29,421 nucleotides of DNA from contig DDXW01000052.1 in the NCBI GenBank assembly GCA_002347285.1, forward strand, positions 17,373 through 46,793. The letters run 5' to 3'. The DNA is from Rhodocyclaceae bacterium UBA2250 (GTDB taxonomy: Bacteria; Pseudomonadota; Gammaproteobacteria; Burkholderiales; Rhodocyclaceae). The notes below the pieces were generated by a model. The model worked only from the letters and a program-made list of their open reading frames with translations. It was not told the origin of the DNA and did not search any database. The number at the start of each line of letters is the position of its first letter. Position 1 is the stretch's first letter. This document shows, in pieces, positions 18,339 through 26,927 of this stretch. A program made the position numbers and the translations under genes.

Positions 18339-20450
18339 TCAAGCCGTCAGCTTGCGGTAGATGTCGGCGACCTTGAGCGGCAGCTTCTTCGCGTCGTCGA
18401 GCACGGTGTAGGCGGCCGGCCCCACCATGTGCTTCAGATAGTCCGCGCCCTGGCGGTCGATCGTCACGCAGTAGCTGCGGATGCCCTGCCGGCGCGCCTC
18501 CTGCAGCGCGCGCCGCGTGTCCTCGATGCCGTAGGTGCCGCGGTATTCGTCGCCGAAGTCGTCGGGCCGGCCGTCGGAGAGCGTCACCAGCAGCTTGTGG
18601 CGCGCCGGCTGCGCGGCGAGCAGCTTGGTCAGGTGGCGGATCGCCACGCCCATGCGCGTGTAGTCCTTCGCCTCGATGCCGTCGATGCGCGCGCGCACCG
18701 CCTCGTCGTAGGCGTCGGCGAAGCGCTTGATGCGGTAGATGTCGCAGCGCGTGCGCGTCCAGCCCGAGAATCCGTAGATCGCATAGCTGTCGCCGAGCTT
18801 CTCCAGCGCCTCGCAGAGCATCACCAGCGCCTCGCGCTCGGCATCGTTCACCCAGCCCTTGGTCGAGCCGCTCATGTCGACCATGAACATCGCGGCGAGA
18901 CTGCGCTCGTTTCTCACCCGGCGGCTGAACAGGCGTTCCGACGACTCGACGCCGCCGCGGCGGTCGTTCACCGCCTCGACCAGCGCGTCGAGGTCGATCT
19001 CCTCGCCCTCGGGCTGGCGGCCGAGGATGCGGTCCTCGCCGCGCACCGCCTCGAACTTGCGCTTGAGCTGCTGGATCAGCGGCGCATGGCGCTGGCGCGT
19101 CTCCCGCACGAAGGCGCCGTCGCCCGGCTTCACCGCCATCTCGTAGACATGGCACCAGCCGCGCCGGTAGGTGTTGCGGTGGTAGTCCCACTCGTCGTAG
19201 AAGAAATCCGCCTTCCGGTCGCTCTGCAGCTCGGGGGCAGGCGCGCCGGGCTGCGCCGGATCGACCGGCGTCCAGGCGCCGTCGCCGGCAGGCGTCAGCG
19301 CCTCGGGCGGCACTTCGCCGAGATCGAGCAGCAGCGACTGGGCGGCGGCCTGCGCCTCCGGCGGCAGCGTCACCGCCTCGCCGTCGGCCTTGACCTCGAG
19401 CGCGCCGGTCTCGCTGTTCAGTTGCGCGGCGAACTCGTTGGGCGCGGCCTGCCGCGTGCCCGCCGCGCCCCTCAGTGCAGTCCGAATCGCGGCGAGCGCC
19501 TTCCGCAGCGTTTCGCTGTCGCGCGCGATGCGCTCGGCGCGCACGCGCGCGGCGATGCCCGGCTCGAGGCGGCCGCAGAAAGTCGGCGCCGGCGGGGCGG
19601 CGCCGCGCGCCATGAATTTCTCCAGCCAGCGCAGCGTGGTGTCCGCCGTGGCTTCCGGGGCCTGCAAATCGGCCAGCGCCTCCGCCAGTTCGGCCGGCCA
19701 GGCGCCGCGCACGCCGGCGAGCAGCGCGCCCAGCCCCGGCAGCTCGCGCGCGACGCGGGCTTCGAGGCGCACGGCCTCGAGATGGGCGAGCCAGGTGAGT
19801 GCCTGCCCACGTTCCATGGGCTCCGGCCAGCGCGCCAACTCGGCTTCGAGGTCGACCGCGAAGGTGCCGTAGCGCGTCTGCGCCCAGAGCTGCACCGCCA
19901 ACGCCGTGTACAGCCGGCGGTTGTCCGCGGCGGCCTCGAAGTGCGCGATGCGCGCCGGCAGGAAGATCGTCTCGGTGTCGGTCCAGGGGTAAGCGCCCGC
20001 TTTCAGCGCCAGGTTCCGGCCCGACAGTCCCTGCACGAAGCGCGCGAGCCGCGGCTCGACCTCGGCGAAGCGCGCGAAGACGCGGCCCTCCTTGAGCGCG
20101 ACGAAGCCGTCGAGATCGCGCAGCGTCTCCATCGCCGGGCGCAGGCCCTCCTTGTCGTAGGTGTCGAGGCCGGCGATCACCCAGGCCTCGAAGTCCTTTT
20201 CCGTCAGGCGCTCGAACGCCTTGGGCGCGAGCGTGGCGATCAGGTAGCCGATCTCGGCGTAGGTCTGCGCCGCAACGCCCGCCCAGTGCAGCACCAGTTC
20301 CTGATGCTTGCGCGGCAGCGGTTCGAGCAGCGCGGCGAGGCGCTCGATCGAACGGTGCGAGGGCGAGGCGAACAGCAGCGCGTCGAGCTTTTCCTCGAGT
20401 TCGTGCTCGAACAGTCGGCGCTGGCTGGGCGGCGAGTCAGAAGACGGCAC
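18339..20450 (-). CDS. cbbO: CbbO/NorD-type von Willebrand factor A protein
   Basis: Protein of 703 residues starting at GTG (20450), overlapping the cbbQ 3' end by 14 bases. A long helical N-terminal region is followed by a C-terminal VWA domain with the MIDAS motif DMSGS (D525, S527, S529) and the downstream TLSDGRPDD. Such proteins work with a MoxR-type AAA+ ATPase (CbbQ/NorQ) to remodel a target: CbbO/CbbQ release inhibitory sugar phosphates from Rubisco, NorD/NorQ mature NO reductase. Size lies between typical NorD (about 600-650) and CbbO (about 750-780). Neither Rubisco nor norCB genes are in the window, so the client is not shown. The symbol follows the strongly CbbQ-like partner and is tentative; NorD is the alternative. 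Confidence 0.85.
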   Translation of the reverse strand: MPSSDSPPSQRRLFEHELEEKLDALLFASPSHRSIERLAALLEPLPRKHQELVLHWAGVAAQTYAEIGYLIATLAPKAFERLTEKDFEAWVIAGLDTYDKEGLRPAMETLRDLDGFVALKEGRVFARFAEVEPRLARFVQGLSGRNLALKAGAYPWTDTETIFLPARIAHFEAAADNRRLYTALAVQLWAQTRYGTFAVDLEAELARWPEPMERGQALTWLAHLEAVRLEARVARELPGLGALLAGVRGAWPAELAEALADLQAPEATADTTLRWLEKFMARGAAPPAPTFCGRLEPGIAARVRAERIARDSETLRKALAAIRTALRGAAGTRQAAPNEFAAQLNSETGALEVKADGEAVTLPPEAQAAAQSLLLDLGEVPPEALTPAGDGAWTPVDPAQPGAPAPELQSDRKADFFYDEWDYHRNTYRRGWCHVYEMAVKPGDGAFVRETRQRHAPLIQQLKRKFEAVRGEDRILGRQPEGEEIDLDALVEAVNDRRGGVESSERLFSRRVRNERSLAAMFMVDMSGSTKGWVNDAEREALVMLCEALEKLGDSYAIYGFSGWTRTRCDIYRIKRFADAYDEAVRARIDGIEAKDYTRMGVAIRHLTKLLAAQPARHKLLVTLSDGRPDDFGDEYRGTYGIEDTRRALQEARRQGIRSYCVTIDRQGADYLKHMVGPAAYTVLDDAKKLPLKVADIYRKLTA

Positions 20451-21258
20451 GGACCAGGTCGTCGAGGGACTGCGTCATGTCGGGATCGTCGGTCAGCGCG
20501 CGGGCGATCGCCGCCGTGCTGGCCGCGGCCGGCGCCATGCCGGCGCCGATCAACTGCGCGGCATGCACCAGCAGCCGCGTGCTGGCGCCCTCGTCGAGTC
20601 CGGCGCCCTTGAGGTTGCGCGTCAGTTCGCCGAGCTTGACCAGCTTCTTCGCCGTGTCGGCATCGATGCCGCCTTCGGTGGCGACGATGCGCGCCTCCAC
20701 TTCCGCCCCCGGATAGTCGAATTCGAGCGCGACGAAGCGCTGGCGGGTGCTCGGCTTGATCTCCTTGAGCACGCTCTGGTAGCCGGGGTTGTAGGAAATC
20801 ACCAGCATGAAGCCGGGCGGCGCCGGGATCAGCTCGCCGCGCTTGTCGACGGCCAGCGCGCGGCGCGTGTCGGCCAGCGGGTGGATCACCACCGTCGTGT
20901 CCTTGCGCGCCTCGACGATCTCGTCGAGGTAGCAGATCGCGCCGGAGCGCACGGCGGCGGTCAGCGGGCCGTCGAGCCAGACCGTCTCGTCGCCGACGAT
21001 CAGATACCTGCCGACCAGGTCGGCGGTGGTCAGGTCGTCGTGGCAGGCGACGGTGACCAGCGGGCGCTTGAGCTTCCAGGCCATGTACTCGACGAAGCGC
21101 GTCTTGCCGCAGCCGGTCGGGCCCTTGAGCAGCACCGGCAGGCGCTTCTGCGCCGCGGCCTCGAACAGCGCCACCTCGTCGACGACCGGCTGGTAGTAGG
21201 GCTCGGCGCCGAGCGACTCCAGTTCGGGCGTGATGGTCCTGACATGCGCCGCGTTCAT
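20437..21258 (-). CDS. cbbQ: MoxR-family AAA+ ATPase, CbbQ/NorQ type
   Basis: Protein of 273 residues. Walker A is GPTGCGKT (residues 46-53), Walker B AICYLDE (107-113), and VISYNPGYQS with STRQRF follows as sensor/arginine-finger region. PYYQPVVDEVALFEAA and LKGAGLDEGASTRLL are strongly CbbQ/NirQ-like. It forms ring oligomers that, with the VWA protein downstream, use ATP to remodel a metalloenzyme client. The ATG at 21258 lies two bases from the nfsB stop, and the end overlaps the VWA gene, so the three genes form one unit. CbbQ, NirQ and NorQ are hard to separate by sequence; the CbbQ assignment is preferred but not certain. Confidence 0.88.
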   Translation of the reverse strand: MNAAHVRTITPELESLGAEPYYQPVVDEVALFEAAAQKRLPVLLKGPTGCGKTRFVEYMAWKLKRPLVTVACHDDLTTADLVGRYLIVGDETVWLDGPLTAAVRSGAICYLDEIVEARKDTTVVIHPLADTRRALAVDKRGELIPAPPGFMLVISYNPGYQSVLKEIKPSTRQRFVALEFDYPGAEVEARIVATEGGIDADTAKKLVKLGELTRNLKGAGLDEGASTRLLVHAAQLIGAGMAPAAASTAAIARALTDDPDMTQSLDDLVRAVF

Positions 21259-21260
21259 GG

Positions 21261-21923
21261 TCAGAGCTCGGTGAAAAGTTCCGCCTCGGGCAGGCGCGAC
21301 TTCGGCAGCCTGGCGTTGAAGTCGGCGTCGCTGCGGTAGCCGAGCGCGGCAAGCACCACGGATGTGAGGCCGCGCTGCGCCAGGCCCAGCTCCGCATCGA
21401 GCTGCGCCTTGTCGAAGCCCTCGATCGGGCAGGCATCCAGCCCAAGCGCCGCGGCGCCCTGCAGCAGCATGCCGAGGGCGATATACACCTGCTTCTGCAT
21501 CCAGAACGTCGTGTCCCGCAGTTCGTTGCGGTGCAGGTTGGCATAGTAGTTGCGCGAGTTGTTCTGGTTGGTCTTCGCTTCCGGCGTCGGGAAGCGGCCG
21601 TCCTTGTCCTCCTGGGCGAGGATCGCGGCGATGTGCGCGTCGTCGAAGTCGGTCTTCGCGCAGAGCACCACCGCGTGCGAGCAGTCGCGCAGCTTCGGCG
21701 CGTTGTAGGCGTAGGTACCCTGCGTCGCGACGGCGAGGCGCTGCTTGCCGGCGTCGCTGGCGGCGATGAGGTAGTGCCAGGGCTGCGAGTTGATCGAGGA
21801 CGGCGCGCAGCGCAGCACGGTGCGCAGCGCGGCGATGTCGGCCGGTGCGATCTTCTTCGTCGCGTCGAAGGCCTTGCAGGTATGGCGGGTGGTGGCGATG
21901 CGGGCGATGTCGGGGCGTTCCAT
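21261..21923 (-). CDS. nfsB: Oxygen-insensitive NAD(P)H nitroreductase / dihydropteridine reductase, NfsB type
   Basis: Protein of 220 residues, almost the 217 of E. coli NfsB and similar along its full length: RHTCKAFDATKKI, APSSINSQPWHYLIA (FMN binding), QEDKDGRFPTPEAK, MQKQVYIALG, GLDACPIEGFD and RLPKSRLPE all align. It is a homodimeric FMN flavoprotein reducing nitroaromatics, quinones and dihydropteridine with NAD(P)H. AGGA lies six bases before the ATG. It is the first gene of the nfsB-cbbQ-cbbO unit, with only two bases separating it from cbbQ, an unusual partnership. Confidence 0.95.
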   Translation of the reverse strand: MERPDIARIATTRHTCKAFDATKKIAPADIAALRTVLRCAPSSINSQPWHYLIAASDAGKQRLAVATQGTYAYNAPKLRDCSHAVVLCAKTDFDDAHIAAILAQEDKDGRFPTPEAKTNQNNSRNYYANLHRNELRDTTFWMQKQVYIALGMLLQGAAALGLDACPIEGFDKAQLDAELGLAQRGLTSVVLAALGYRSDADFNARLPKSRLPEAELFTEL

Positions 21924-22040
21924 GATCGTTCCTCACACTGAAAACGCTGCCAGTCTACCAGCGCCTGGCCGGGTATTTGCCGCACCTCCGGCTTGTGCTC
22001 AAATGCGGGCTTTGCCCCTTCCCGCCTGACTTTTCCCCTT

Positions 22041-23660
22041 ATGCAGATCACCGTCGCCGCCCTCATCGTCCGCTTCATGGAGCGCCTCGGCATCCGCACC
22101 ATCTACGGCATGCCGGGTTCGCACATCCTGCCGGTCTACGACCGCCTCTACGATTCGTCGATCCGGACGGTGCTGGTCAAGCACGAGCAGGGCGCGGCCT
22201 TCATGGCCTGCGGCGAGGCGCGCGCGACGCGCGGCATCACGGCCTGCATCACCACCGCCGGCCCCGGCGCGACCAATCTCGTCACCGGCATCGCCAACGC
22301 CTACGCCGACAAGCTGCCGGTGCTGATCGTCACCGGCGAAACCTCCACCTTCATCTTCGGCAAGGGCGGCCTGCAGGAAAGCTCGGGCGAGGGCGGCAGC
22401 ATCGACCAGTCCGACCTGTTCCGCGGCATCACGCGTTACCACAGGATCGTCGAACGCACCGACTACCTGCTGCAGGTGCTGCGCCAGGCCGCGCGCATCC
22501 TGCTCGCGCCCAACGCCGGGCCGGTGCTGCTCTCGCTGCCCTACAACATCCAGAAGGAGCCGGTCGAGGAAAACCTGCTCGACGGCATCCGCTTCGTCAC
22601 CGACGCGCCGCGCATCTGCAACAGCTTCGCCGCGACCGAGGAGATGGGGCGCATGATCCGCGAGGCGCGCCATCCGGTGATCGTCGCCGGCCACGGCTGC
22701 TTCCTCGCCGGGGCGCAGGGCGTGCTGCAGAAGCTCGGCGAGCGGCACGCGATCCGCGTCGCCACCACGCTCAAGGGCAAGGGGCTGATCGCCGAGAGCG
22801 ACCCGCGCGCGCTCGGCTGCCTCGGCGTCACCTCGGACGGCAGCGCCTACCGCCACATCGTCGCGCATGCCGACCTGCTGATCGTGCTCGGCGCCGGCTT
22901 CAACGAGCGCACCAGCTATCTGTGGGACCCCAAGCTGATGGCCGGCAAGCGCGTGATCCAGGTGGACCACGACGCGAGCCAGCTCGAAAAGGTGTTCAAG
23001 GCAGATCTCGTGATCCACGGCGATATCCGCGCCGTGCTGGAGGACCTGCTGATCTGCCTCAGCGACTTTCCGGCGCCGCCGCCGCCGGCATACACCGCAG
23101 CGGAGATCAAGCCGCACTTCACCGCCATCGCGCACCTGTTCGAGCGCATCGTCGAGCGTCTGCCCGAGGCGCTGGTGTTCGACGACAACATCATCCTCGC
23201 GCAAACCTATCTCAAGGCATCGCCGCGCCACCGCTACTTCCCCAACTCGGGCGTCTCTTCGCTCGGCCACGCGATCCCGGCCGCCATCGGCGCGCGCTGC
23301 GCCGTGGCCACGCCGGCCTTCGCCATCCTCGGCGACGGCGGCTTCCAGATGTGCTGCATGGAACTGATGACCGCGGTGAACTACCGGATTCCCTTGAACG
23401 TGGTGATGATCAACAACGGCACGCTCGGCTTGATCCGCAAGAACCAGTTCCAGCTCTACCGCGAGCGCTACATCGACTGCGACTTCGCTAATCCCGACTT
23501 CGCGCTGCTGGCGCAAAGCTTCGGCATCGCCCACTGGCGCGTCGAGAGCGCCGCCGACGTCGATGCGCTGTTCGAGCGTGCCGATCTGGTCGGCGGGATC
23601 AACCTGATCGAAGTGCTCTGGGACAAGAACGTCTTTCCGGCCTATCGCTCGGATCGCTGA
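22041..23660 (+). CDS. Thiamine-diphosphate enzyme of the acetolactate-synthase large-subunit family
   Basis: Protein of 539 residues with the three-domain POX/AHAS fold. The N-terminal MQITVAALIVRFMERLGIRTIYGMPG begins the pyrimidine domain; Glu49 in KHEQGAAFMA is the residue that activates ThDP; TAGPGATNLVTGIANAYADKLPVL is the AHAS-type dimer motif. The C-terminal Mg-ThDP motif starts GDGGFQMCCMEL (G431) and ends INN. No ilvN-type small subunit gene is adjacent, so this is probably not the housekeeping IlvB; carboligation or decarboxylation of a 2-oxoacid in a specialised pathway is more likely. ATG 22041 has no obvious Shine-Dalgarno; an in-frame GTG at 21993 was rejected because the family N-terminus aligns with 22041. 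It heads a tight three-gene cluster. Confidence 0.88.
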   Translation: MQITVAALIVRFMERLGIRTIYGMPGSHILPVYDRLYDSSIRTVLVKHEQGAAFMACGEARATRGITACITTAGPGATNLVTGIANAYADKLPVLIVTGETSTFIFGKGGLQESSGEGGSIDQSDLFRGITRYHRIVERTDYLLQVLRQAARILLAPNAGPVLLSLPYNIQKEPVEENLLDGIRFVTDAPRICNSFAATEEMGRMIREARHPVIVAGHGCFLAGAQGVLQKLGERHAIRVATTLKGKGLIAESDPRALGCLGVTSDGSAYRHIVAHADLLIVLGAGFNERTSYLWDPKLMAGKRVIQVDHDASQLEKVFKADLVIHGDIRAVLEDLLICLSDFPAPPPPAYTAAEIKPHFTAIAHLFERIVERLPEALVFDDNIILAQTYLKASPRHRYFPNSGVSSLGHAIPAAIGARCAVATPAFAILGDGGFQMCCMELMTAVNYRIPLNVVMINNGTLGLIRKNQFQLYRERYIDCDFANPDFALLAQSFGIAHWRVESAADVDALFERADLVGGINLIEVLWDKNVFPAYRSDR

Positions 23661-23667
23661 CCCGCCC

Positions 23668-25176
23668 ATGGCACGGCACCGTTTCCTCGTCGTCGTGCCG
23701 GTCGCCGACCGGCCGCGCCACCTGCAGGCTTGCCTCGGCAGCCTCGCCGAACTGCGGCGGCGCTTTCCCTACGACGGCGATATCGCGGTGCTGGTCGCCG
23801 ACGACAGCGCGGATGCGGCGAGCATCGCCGCCCACCGCGACATCGCGGGGCGCTTCGCCGCCGACGACCTGCGGGCGATCCACTTTCCGCCCGAGGAGCA
23901 AATCGCCCTCGTCCGCTCGCTGGGTATCGAACTGCCCCGGGTGCTCGGCGATGCCCCCGCCGACCGCTACGGGCATAAAGGCCAGGGAGTGATGCGCAAC
24001 ATCGCCTGGCTGAAGGCGGCCGAACTGCTGAAGGATCGGCCAGGCGAGACACTGATCTGGTCGATCGACAGCGACCAGGAGTTCCGCGTCAATCTGCCCG
24101 AAGACGACGGTTACGTCGTGGACTACTTCGGCGGCCTCGACCGGATCTTCGCGCGCACCGACACGCTGGTGCTGACCGGCAAGGTGGTCGGCGATCCGCC
24201 GGTCTCGCCGGCGGTGATGACCAGCAATTTCCTCGACGACGTGCTGGCCTTCGTCGATGACCTGGGCCGACGCGATCCGCTGGCGCCCTGCAGCCATCAC
24301 GGCACGGCAACGACTACCGGGGATGCCGCCTATCACGACATGGCCGACCTGTTCGGCTTCAAGCCGGAATCGCACTACGCCTACCCCTGCCCGCTCGCCG
24401 GCCCGCACGGCGAGGCCGACTGCTGCGCGCACTTCGCCGGCCGCGTGAACAGCTTCTTCTACGGCGAGCACCCGACGCGCGTCTCCTCCTACGTTGCCGG
24501 CGACCTGCTGGCCGGCGTGCAGCCGGCGCGCACGGTGTATGCGGGCAACTACGTGTTCCGCCCCGCGGCGCTGCGCTACTTCATCCCCTTCGCGAGCTTG
24601 CGTCTGCGCATGTCCGGCCCGACGCTCGGCCGCATCCTGAAGGCCGAACTGGGCCCGCGCTTCGTCTCGGCCAATCTGCCGATGCTGCACAACCGCACCG
24701 TCGAAAGCGGCGGCCAGTCCGAGTTCCGCCCCGGCATCGAGACGCAGGCCGCCGCCATCGACATGAGCGGCGAGTTCGAGCGCCAGTTCTACGGCGACGT
24801 GATGCTGTTTTCCGTCGAGAGGATCGCGGCGGAACAGGATCTGCGCCGCCTCGCCAGCGCCGAGTTTTCCCAGATGCTTGATACGCAGCGCATCGAGATG
24901 CTGGGGCGCTACAACGCGCGGCAGCAGGCGATCCTCGCCAAGCTCGCCAGGCTCGAGCAACTGCTCGCCGATCCCGCGCAATGGTGGCATGCCATGCCGG
25001 AGAAGACCGCCGGCTTCCGCCATTTCGCGGCGAACGTACGGAGGAACTTCGACGTGCATTCCTCGGGGCATGCGCGCATCAACGACGAGGCCGGCTGGAC
25101 GCGGTGGCGCGCGCGGCTGCTCGACGGCCTCGATCATTACGCCGCCGACCGCGAAGCATGGGCACGACTGATCTGA
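23668..25176 (+). CDS. Glycosyltransferase-like protein (GT-A / family 2-like)
   Basis: Protein of 502 residues starting seven bases after the ThDP-enzyme stop. The N-terminus FLVVVPVADRPRHLQACLGSL, with VLVADDSAD (D45, D46) and a later SIDSDQEF (D134, D136), looks like the nucleotide-sugar-binding and DxD metal sites of GT-A enzymes. The middle is Cys/His-rich (CPLAGPHGEADCCAHF, near residues 243-260), and the last ~150 residues look helical (QMLDTQRIEMLGRYNARQQAILAKLARLEQLL). No signal peptide or membrane segment is evident, so it is cytoplasmic. I recognise the fold type only; donor and acceptor are unknown. Its last 19 bases overlap the PaaK-like gene. Confidence 0.65.
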   Translation: MARHRFLVVVPVADRPRHLQACLGSLAELRRRFPYDGDIAVLVADDSADAASIAAHRDIAGRFAADDLRAIHFPPEEQIALVRSLGIELPRVLGDAPADRYGHKGQGVMRNIAWLKAAELLKDRPGETLIWSIDSDQEFRVNLPEDDGYVVDYFGGLDRIFARTDTLVLTGKVVGDPPVSPAVMTSNFLDDVLAFVDDLGRRDPLAPCSHHGTATTTGDAAYHDMADLFGFKPESHYAYPCPLAGPHGEADCCAHFAGRVNSFFYGEHPTRVSSYVAGDLLAGVQPARTVYAGNYVFRPAALRYFIPFASLRLRMSGPTLGRILKAELGPRFVSANLPMLHNRTVESGGQSEFRPGIETQAAAIDMSGEFERQFYGDVMLFSVERIAAEQDLRRLASAEFSQMLDTQRIEMLGRYNARQQAILAKLARLEQLLADPAQWWHAMPEKTAGFRHFAANVRRNFDVHSSGHARINDEAGWTRWRARLLDGLDHYAADREAWARLI

Positions 25177-26435
25177 AGCTCCGGCTGCATCGCCGCCGCC
25201 GGCCGCAGCGCTACGCCTTCCTCGACGAGCTGCTGGCGACACAGGCCTTGTCGCGCGCACAACTGCTGCAAAAGCAGCGCGCCGACCTGCGCGCGATGCT
25301 GCGCTTCGCGCGCGAGAACACGGCCTGGTACGGCCGCACGCTCGCCGGCATTCCCGACACGACGGACATCGCGACACTGCCGATCCTGCGCAAGGAGGAT
25401 GTCGTCGCCCATCTGCCCGAGCTGCTGGCGCGCGGCAACGACCCGGCGACGACGCCGGTCGGTTACACCGGCGGCTCGACCGGCAAGCCGCTGGCGTTCT
25501 GGTACGACGAGGCCAAGCACGAACTGATGCGCGCCGGCATGATGAGAAGCTACATGATGTCCGGCTGGCGGCCGGGGCAGAAGATCCTCAACTTCTGGGG
25601 CGCGCGGCAGGACACGGTGCCCGGCGGCGTGTTCGGCGGCGCCCGGCTGGACGACTGGATCGCCGCCGAGAGGACGCTGCCGGCGCACGAGATCGACGCC
25701 GCGAAGCTCGCCGCCTGGGCCCACTTCATCCGGTCCTGGCGGCCGACCCTGCTGCAGGGCTACGCCTCGATCCTCGCCGCGCTGGCCCGCTTCGTTCTCG
25801 ACGGGAAGCTCGTCATGCCTGCCAGTCTGCTCGGCGTCTATTCGACCGCCGAGGTGCTCACCGACGATCAGCGCGAGACCATCGGGCAGGCGTTCTCCTG
25901 CAAGGTGTTCAACCAGTACGGCAGCCGCGAGATCCCGAACATTGCCTGCGAATGCCGCCACGGCCGCATGCACATCTTCACCGACATGGTCTGGCTCGAA
26001 TCGGTCGATGGGGATTTGCTGGTCACTTCGCTGACCAACCGGCTGATGCCGATGCTCCGCTACGAGAACGGGGATTCGGGCGAGTTGCTGGAGGGCGAAT
26101 GCCCCTGCGGGCTGCCCTTCCCGCTGATGAAGATGGGGGTCTGCCGGCAGAACGACTTCATCAGCGCGCCGGGCGGCAAGCGCCTGCATCCGTCCTTCTT
26201 CAACCGGCTGCTCTACGGCCGGACGCAGGTGGACGCCTACCAGTTCGTCCAGGACGCGCCGGACCAGGTCAGGTTGCGGCTGGCCGGCGCGCCGCTGCCG
26301 GAGGCCGCCCTGGCGGAAATGAAGGCGGCGGTTGCAGCGGAAGGACTGACGCTGGAGATCGAGGCGGTGCCGGCCATCGAACGGACGCAATCCGGCAAGC
26401 ATCGCTTCGTGATCAGCCGCTGCCCGGTCGGCTGA
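25158..26435 (+). CDS. PaaK/CapK-like adenylate-forming enzyme
   Basis: Protein of 425 residues in the phenylacetate-CoA ligase / coenzyme F390 synthetase branch of ANL enzymes. The P-loop is GYTGGSTGKPL (near residue 96), followed by FNQYGSREI, the adenylation A5-like motif. Cysteines in CECRHG and ECPCG may bind zinc as in PaaK relatives. The C-terminus ends ERTQSGKHRFVISR, with the Lys expected to take part in adenylation. Such CapK-like proteins are common in capsule, exopolysaccharide and natural-product clusters. ATG 25158 overlaps the glycosyltransferase-like gene by 19 bases, indicating coupling. The N-terminus is basic (LKLRLHRRRRPQR). Substrate unknown. Confidence 0.85.
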   Translation: MGTTDLKLRLHRRRRPQRYAFLDELLATQALSRAQLLQKQRADLRAMLRFARENTAWYGRTLAGIPDTTDIATLPILRKEDVVAHLPELLARGNDPATTPVGYTGGSTGKPLAFWYDEAKHELMRAGMMRSYMMSGWRPGQKILNFWGARQDTVPGGVFGGARLDDWIAAERTLPAHEIDAAKLAAWAHFIRSWRPTLLQGYASILAALARFVLDGKLVMPASLLGVYSTAEVLTDDQRETIGQAFSCKVFNQYGSREIPNIACECRHGRMHIFTDMVWLESVDGDLLVTSLTNRLMPMLRYENGDSGELLEGECPCGLPFPLMKMGVCRQNDFISAPGGKRLHPSFFNRLLYGRTQVDAYQFVQDAPDQVRLRLAGAPLPEAALAEMKAAVAAEGLTLEIEAVPAIERTQSGKHRFVISRCPVG

Positions 26436-26566
26436 GGCAAATATCGTTTGCTTTATTCGGAAATATGGCGCATAGTGCGCGCCTACGATTTTCAAGCAGT
26501 GTCCGTTTGTCTGGTTGCTTTACCCGCGGTTCCCGCGGCGTCTCTTCCCTTCATTACCTCGCCGTC

Positions 26567-26607
26567 TTGACAGTCGTCCCATCCGGGGATGCTCCCCTTC
26601 ATCTTTT
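26567..26607 (+). promoter_or_regulatory. cspA leader: TTGACA and a terminator-like hairpin
   Basis: The 188-base gap before cspA holds an exact TTGACA at 26567-26572, though with only a poor -10 downstream (GATGCT region). A GGGGA-TGC-TCCCC hairpin (26585-26597) is followed by the T-rich TTCATCTTTTT, resembling an attenuator. Two further short palindromes lie upstream: GCGCA-TAG-TGCGC (26468-26480) and CCGCGG-TTC-CCGCGG (26524-26538). Structured leaders are typical of cold-shock mRNAs; where transcription begins here is not clear. Confidence 0.45.
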
Positions 26608-26623
26608 TGAGGAAATTCAAGAC

Positions 26624-26830
26624 ATGGCTTCAGGTACCGTCAAGTGGTTCAACGATTCCAAAGGTTTCGGCTTCATCACCCCCGAGAACGGCGGTGACGA
26701 TCTGTTCGCGCATTTTTCCGCCATCCAGAGCCAGGGGTTCAAGACCCTGCGGGAAGGCCAGCGCGTCAGCTTCGACATCACCACCGGCCCCAAGGGTCAG
26801 CAGGCGTCGAACATCCGCGCGCTCGACTGA
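26624..26830 (+). CDS. cspA: Cold-shock protein, CspA family
   Basis: Protein of 68 residues, a single OB-fold. RNP1 (KGFGFI) and RNP2 (DLFAHF) are intact, and it begins MASGTVKWFNDSKGFGF and ends with ASNIRALD. It binds single-stranded RNA/DNA and acts as an RNA chaperone. GAGGA at 26609-26613 is the ribosome binding site, ten bases before the ATG. A long leader with several hairpins precedes it and a strong terminator follows 40 bases after the stop. Symbol is used at family level; the genome may have several csp genes. Confidence 0.95.
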   Translation: MASGTVKWFNDSKGFGFITPENGGDDLFAHFSAIQSQGFKTLREGQRVSFDITTGPKGQQASNIRALD

Positions 26831-26870
26831 GAGTGGCCAGCGGGTCCCGCACCGGAGCCCGCCGCAACGG

Positions 26871-26896
26871 AAAAGCCCGGCACGCGCCGGGCTTTT
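26871..26896. terminator. Intrinsic terminator after cspA
   Basis: AAAAGCCCGGC and GCCGGGCTTTT form a perfect 11-base stem with a four-base ACGC loop. The A-run on one side and the T-run on the other make it potentially bidirectional. It separates cspA from infA, so infA probably depends on its own promoter or on read-through. Confidence 0.9.
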
Positions 26897-26927
26897 CATT
26901 TACCGCCATACGACCGGAGACGAGCCC

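Noticed and set aside
21993..22040. In-frame GTG start for the ThDP enzyme
   Set aside because: Adds 16 residues that do not fit the conserved start of the family; ATG 22041 does.
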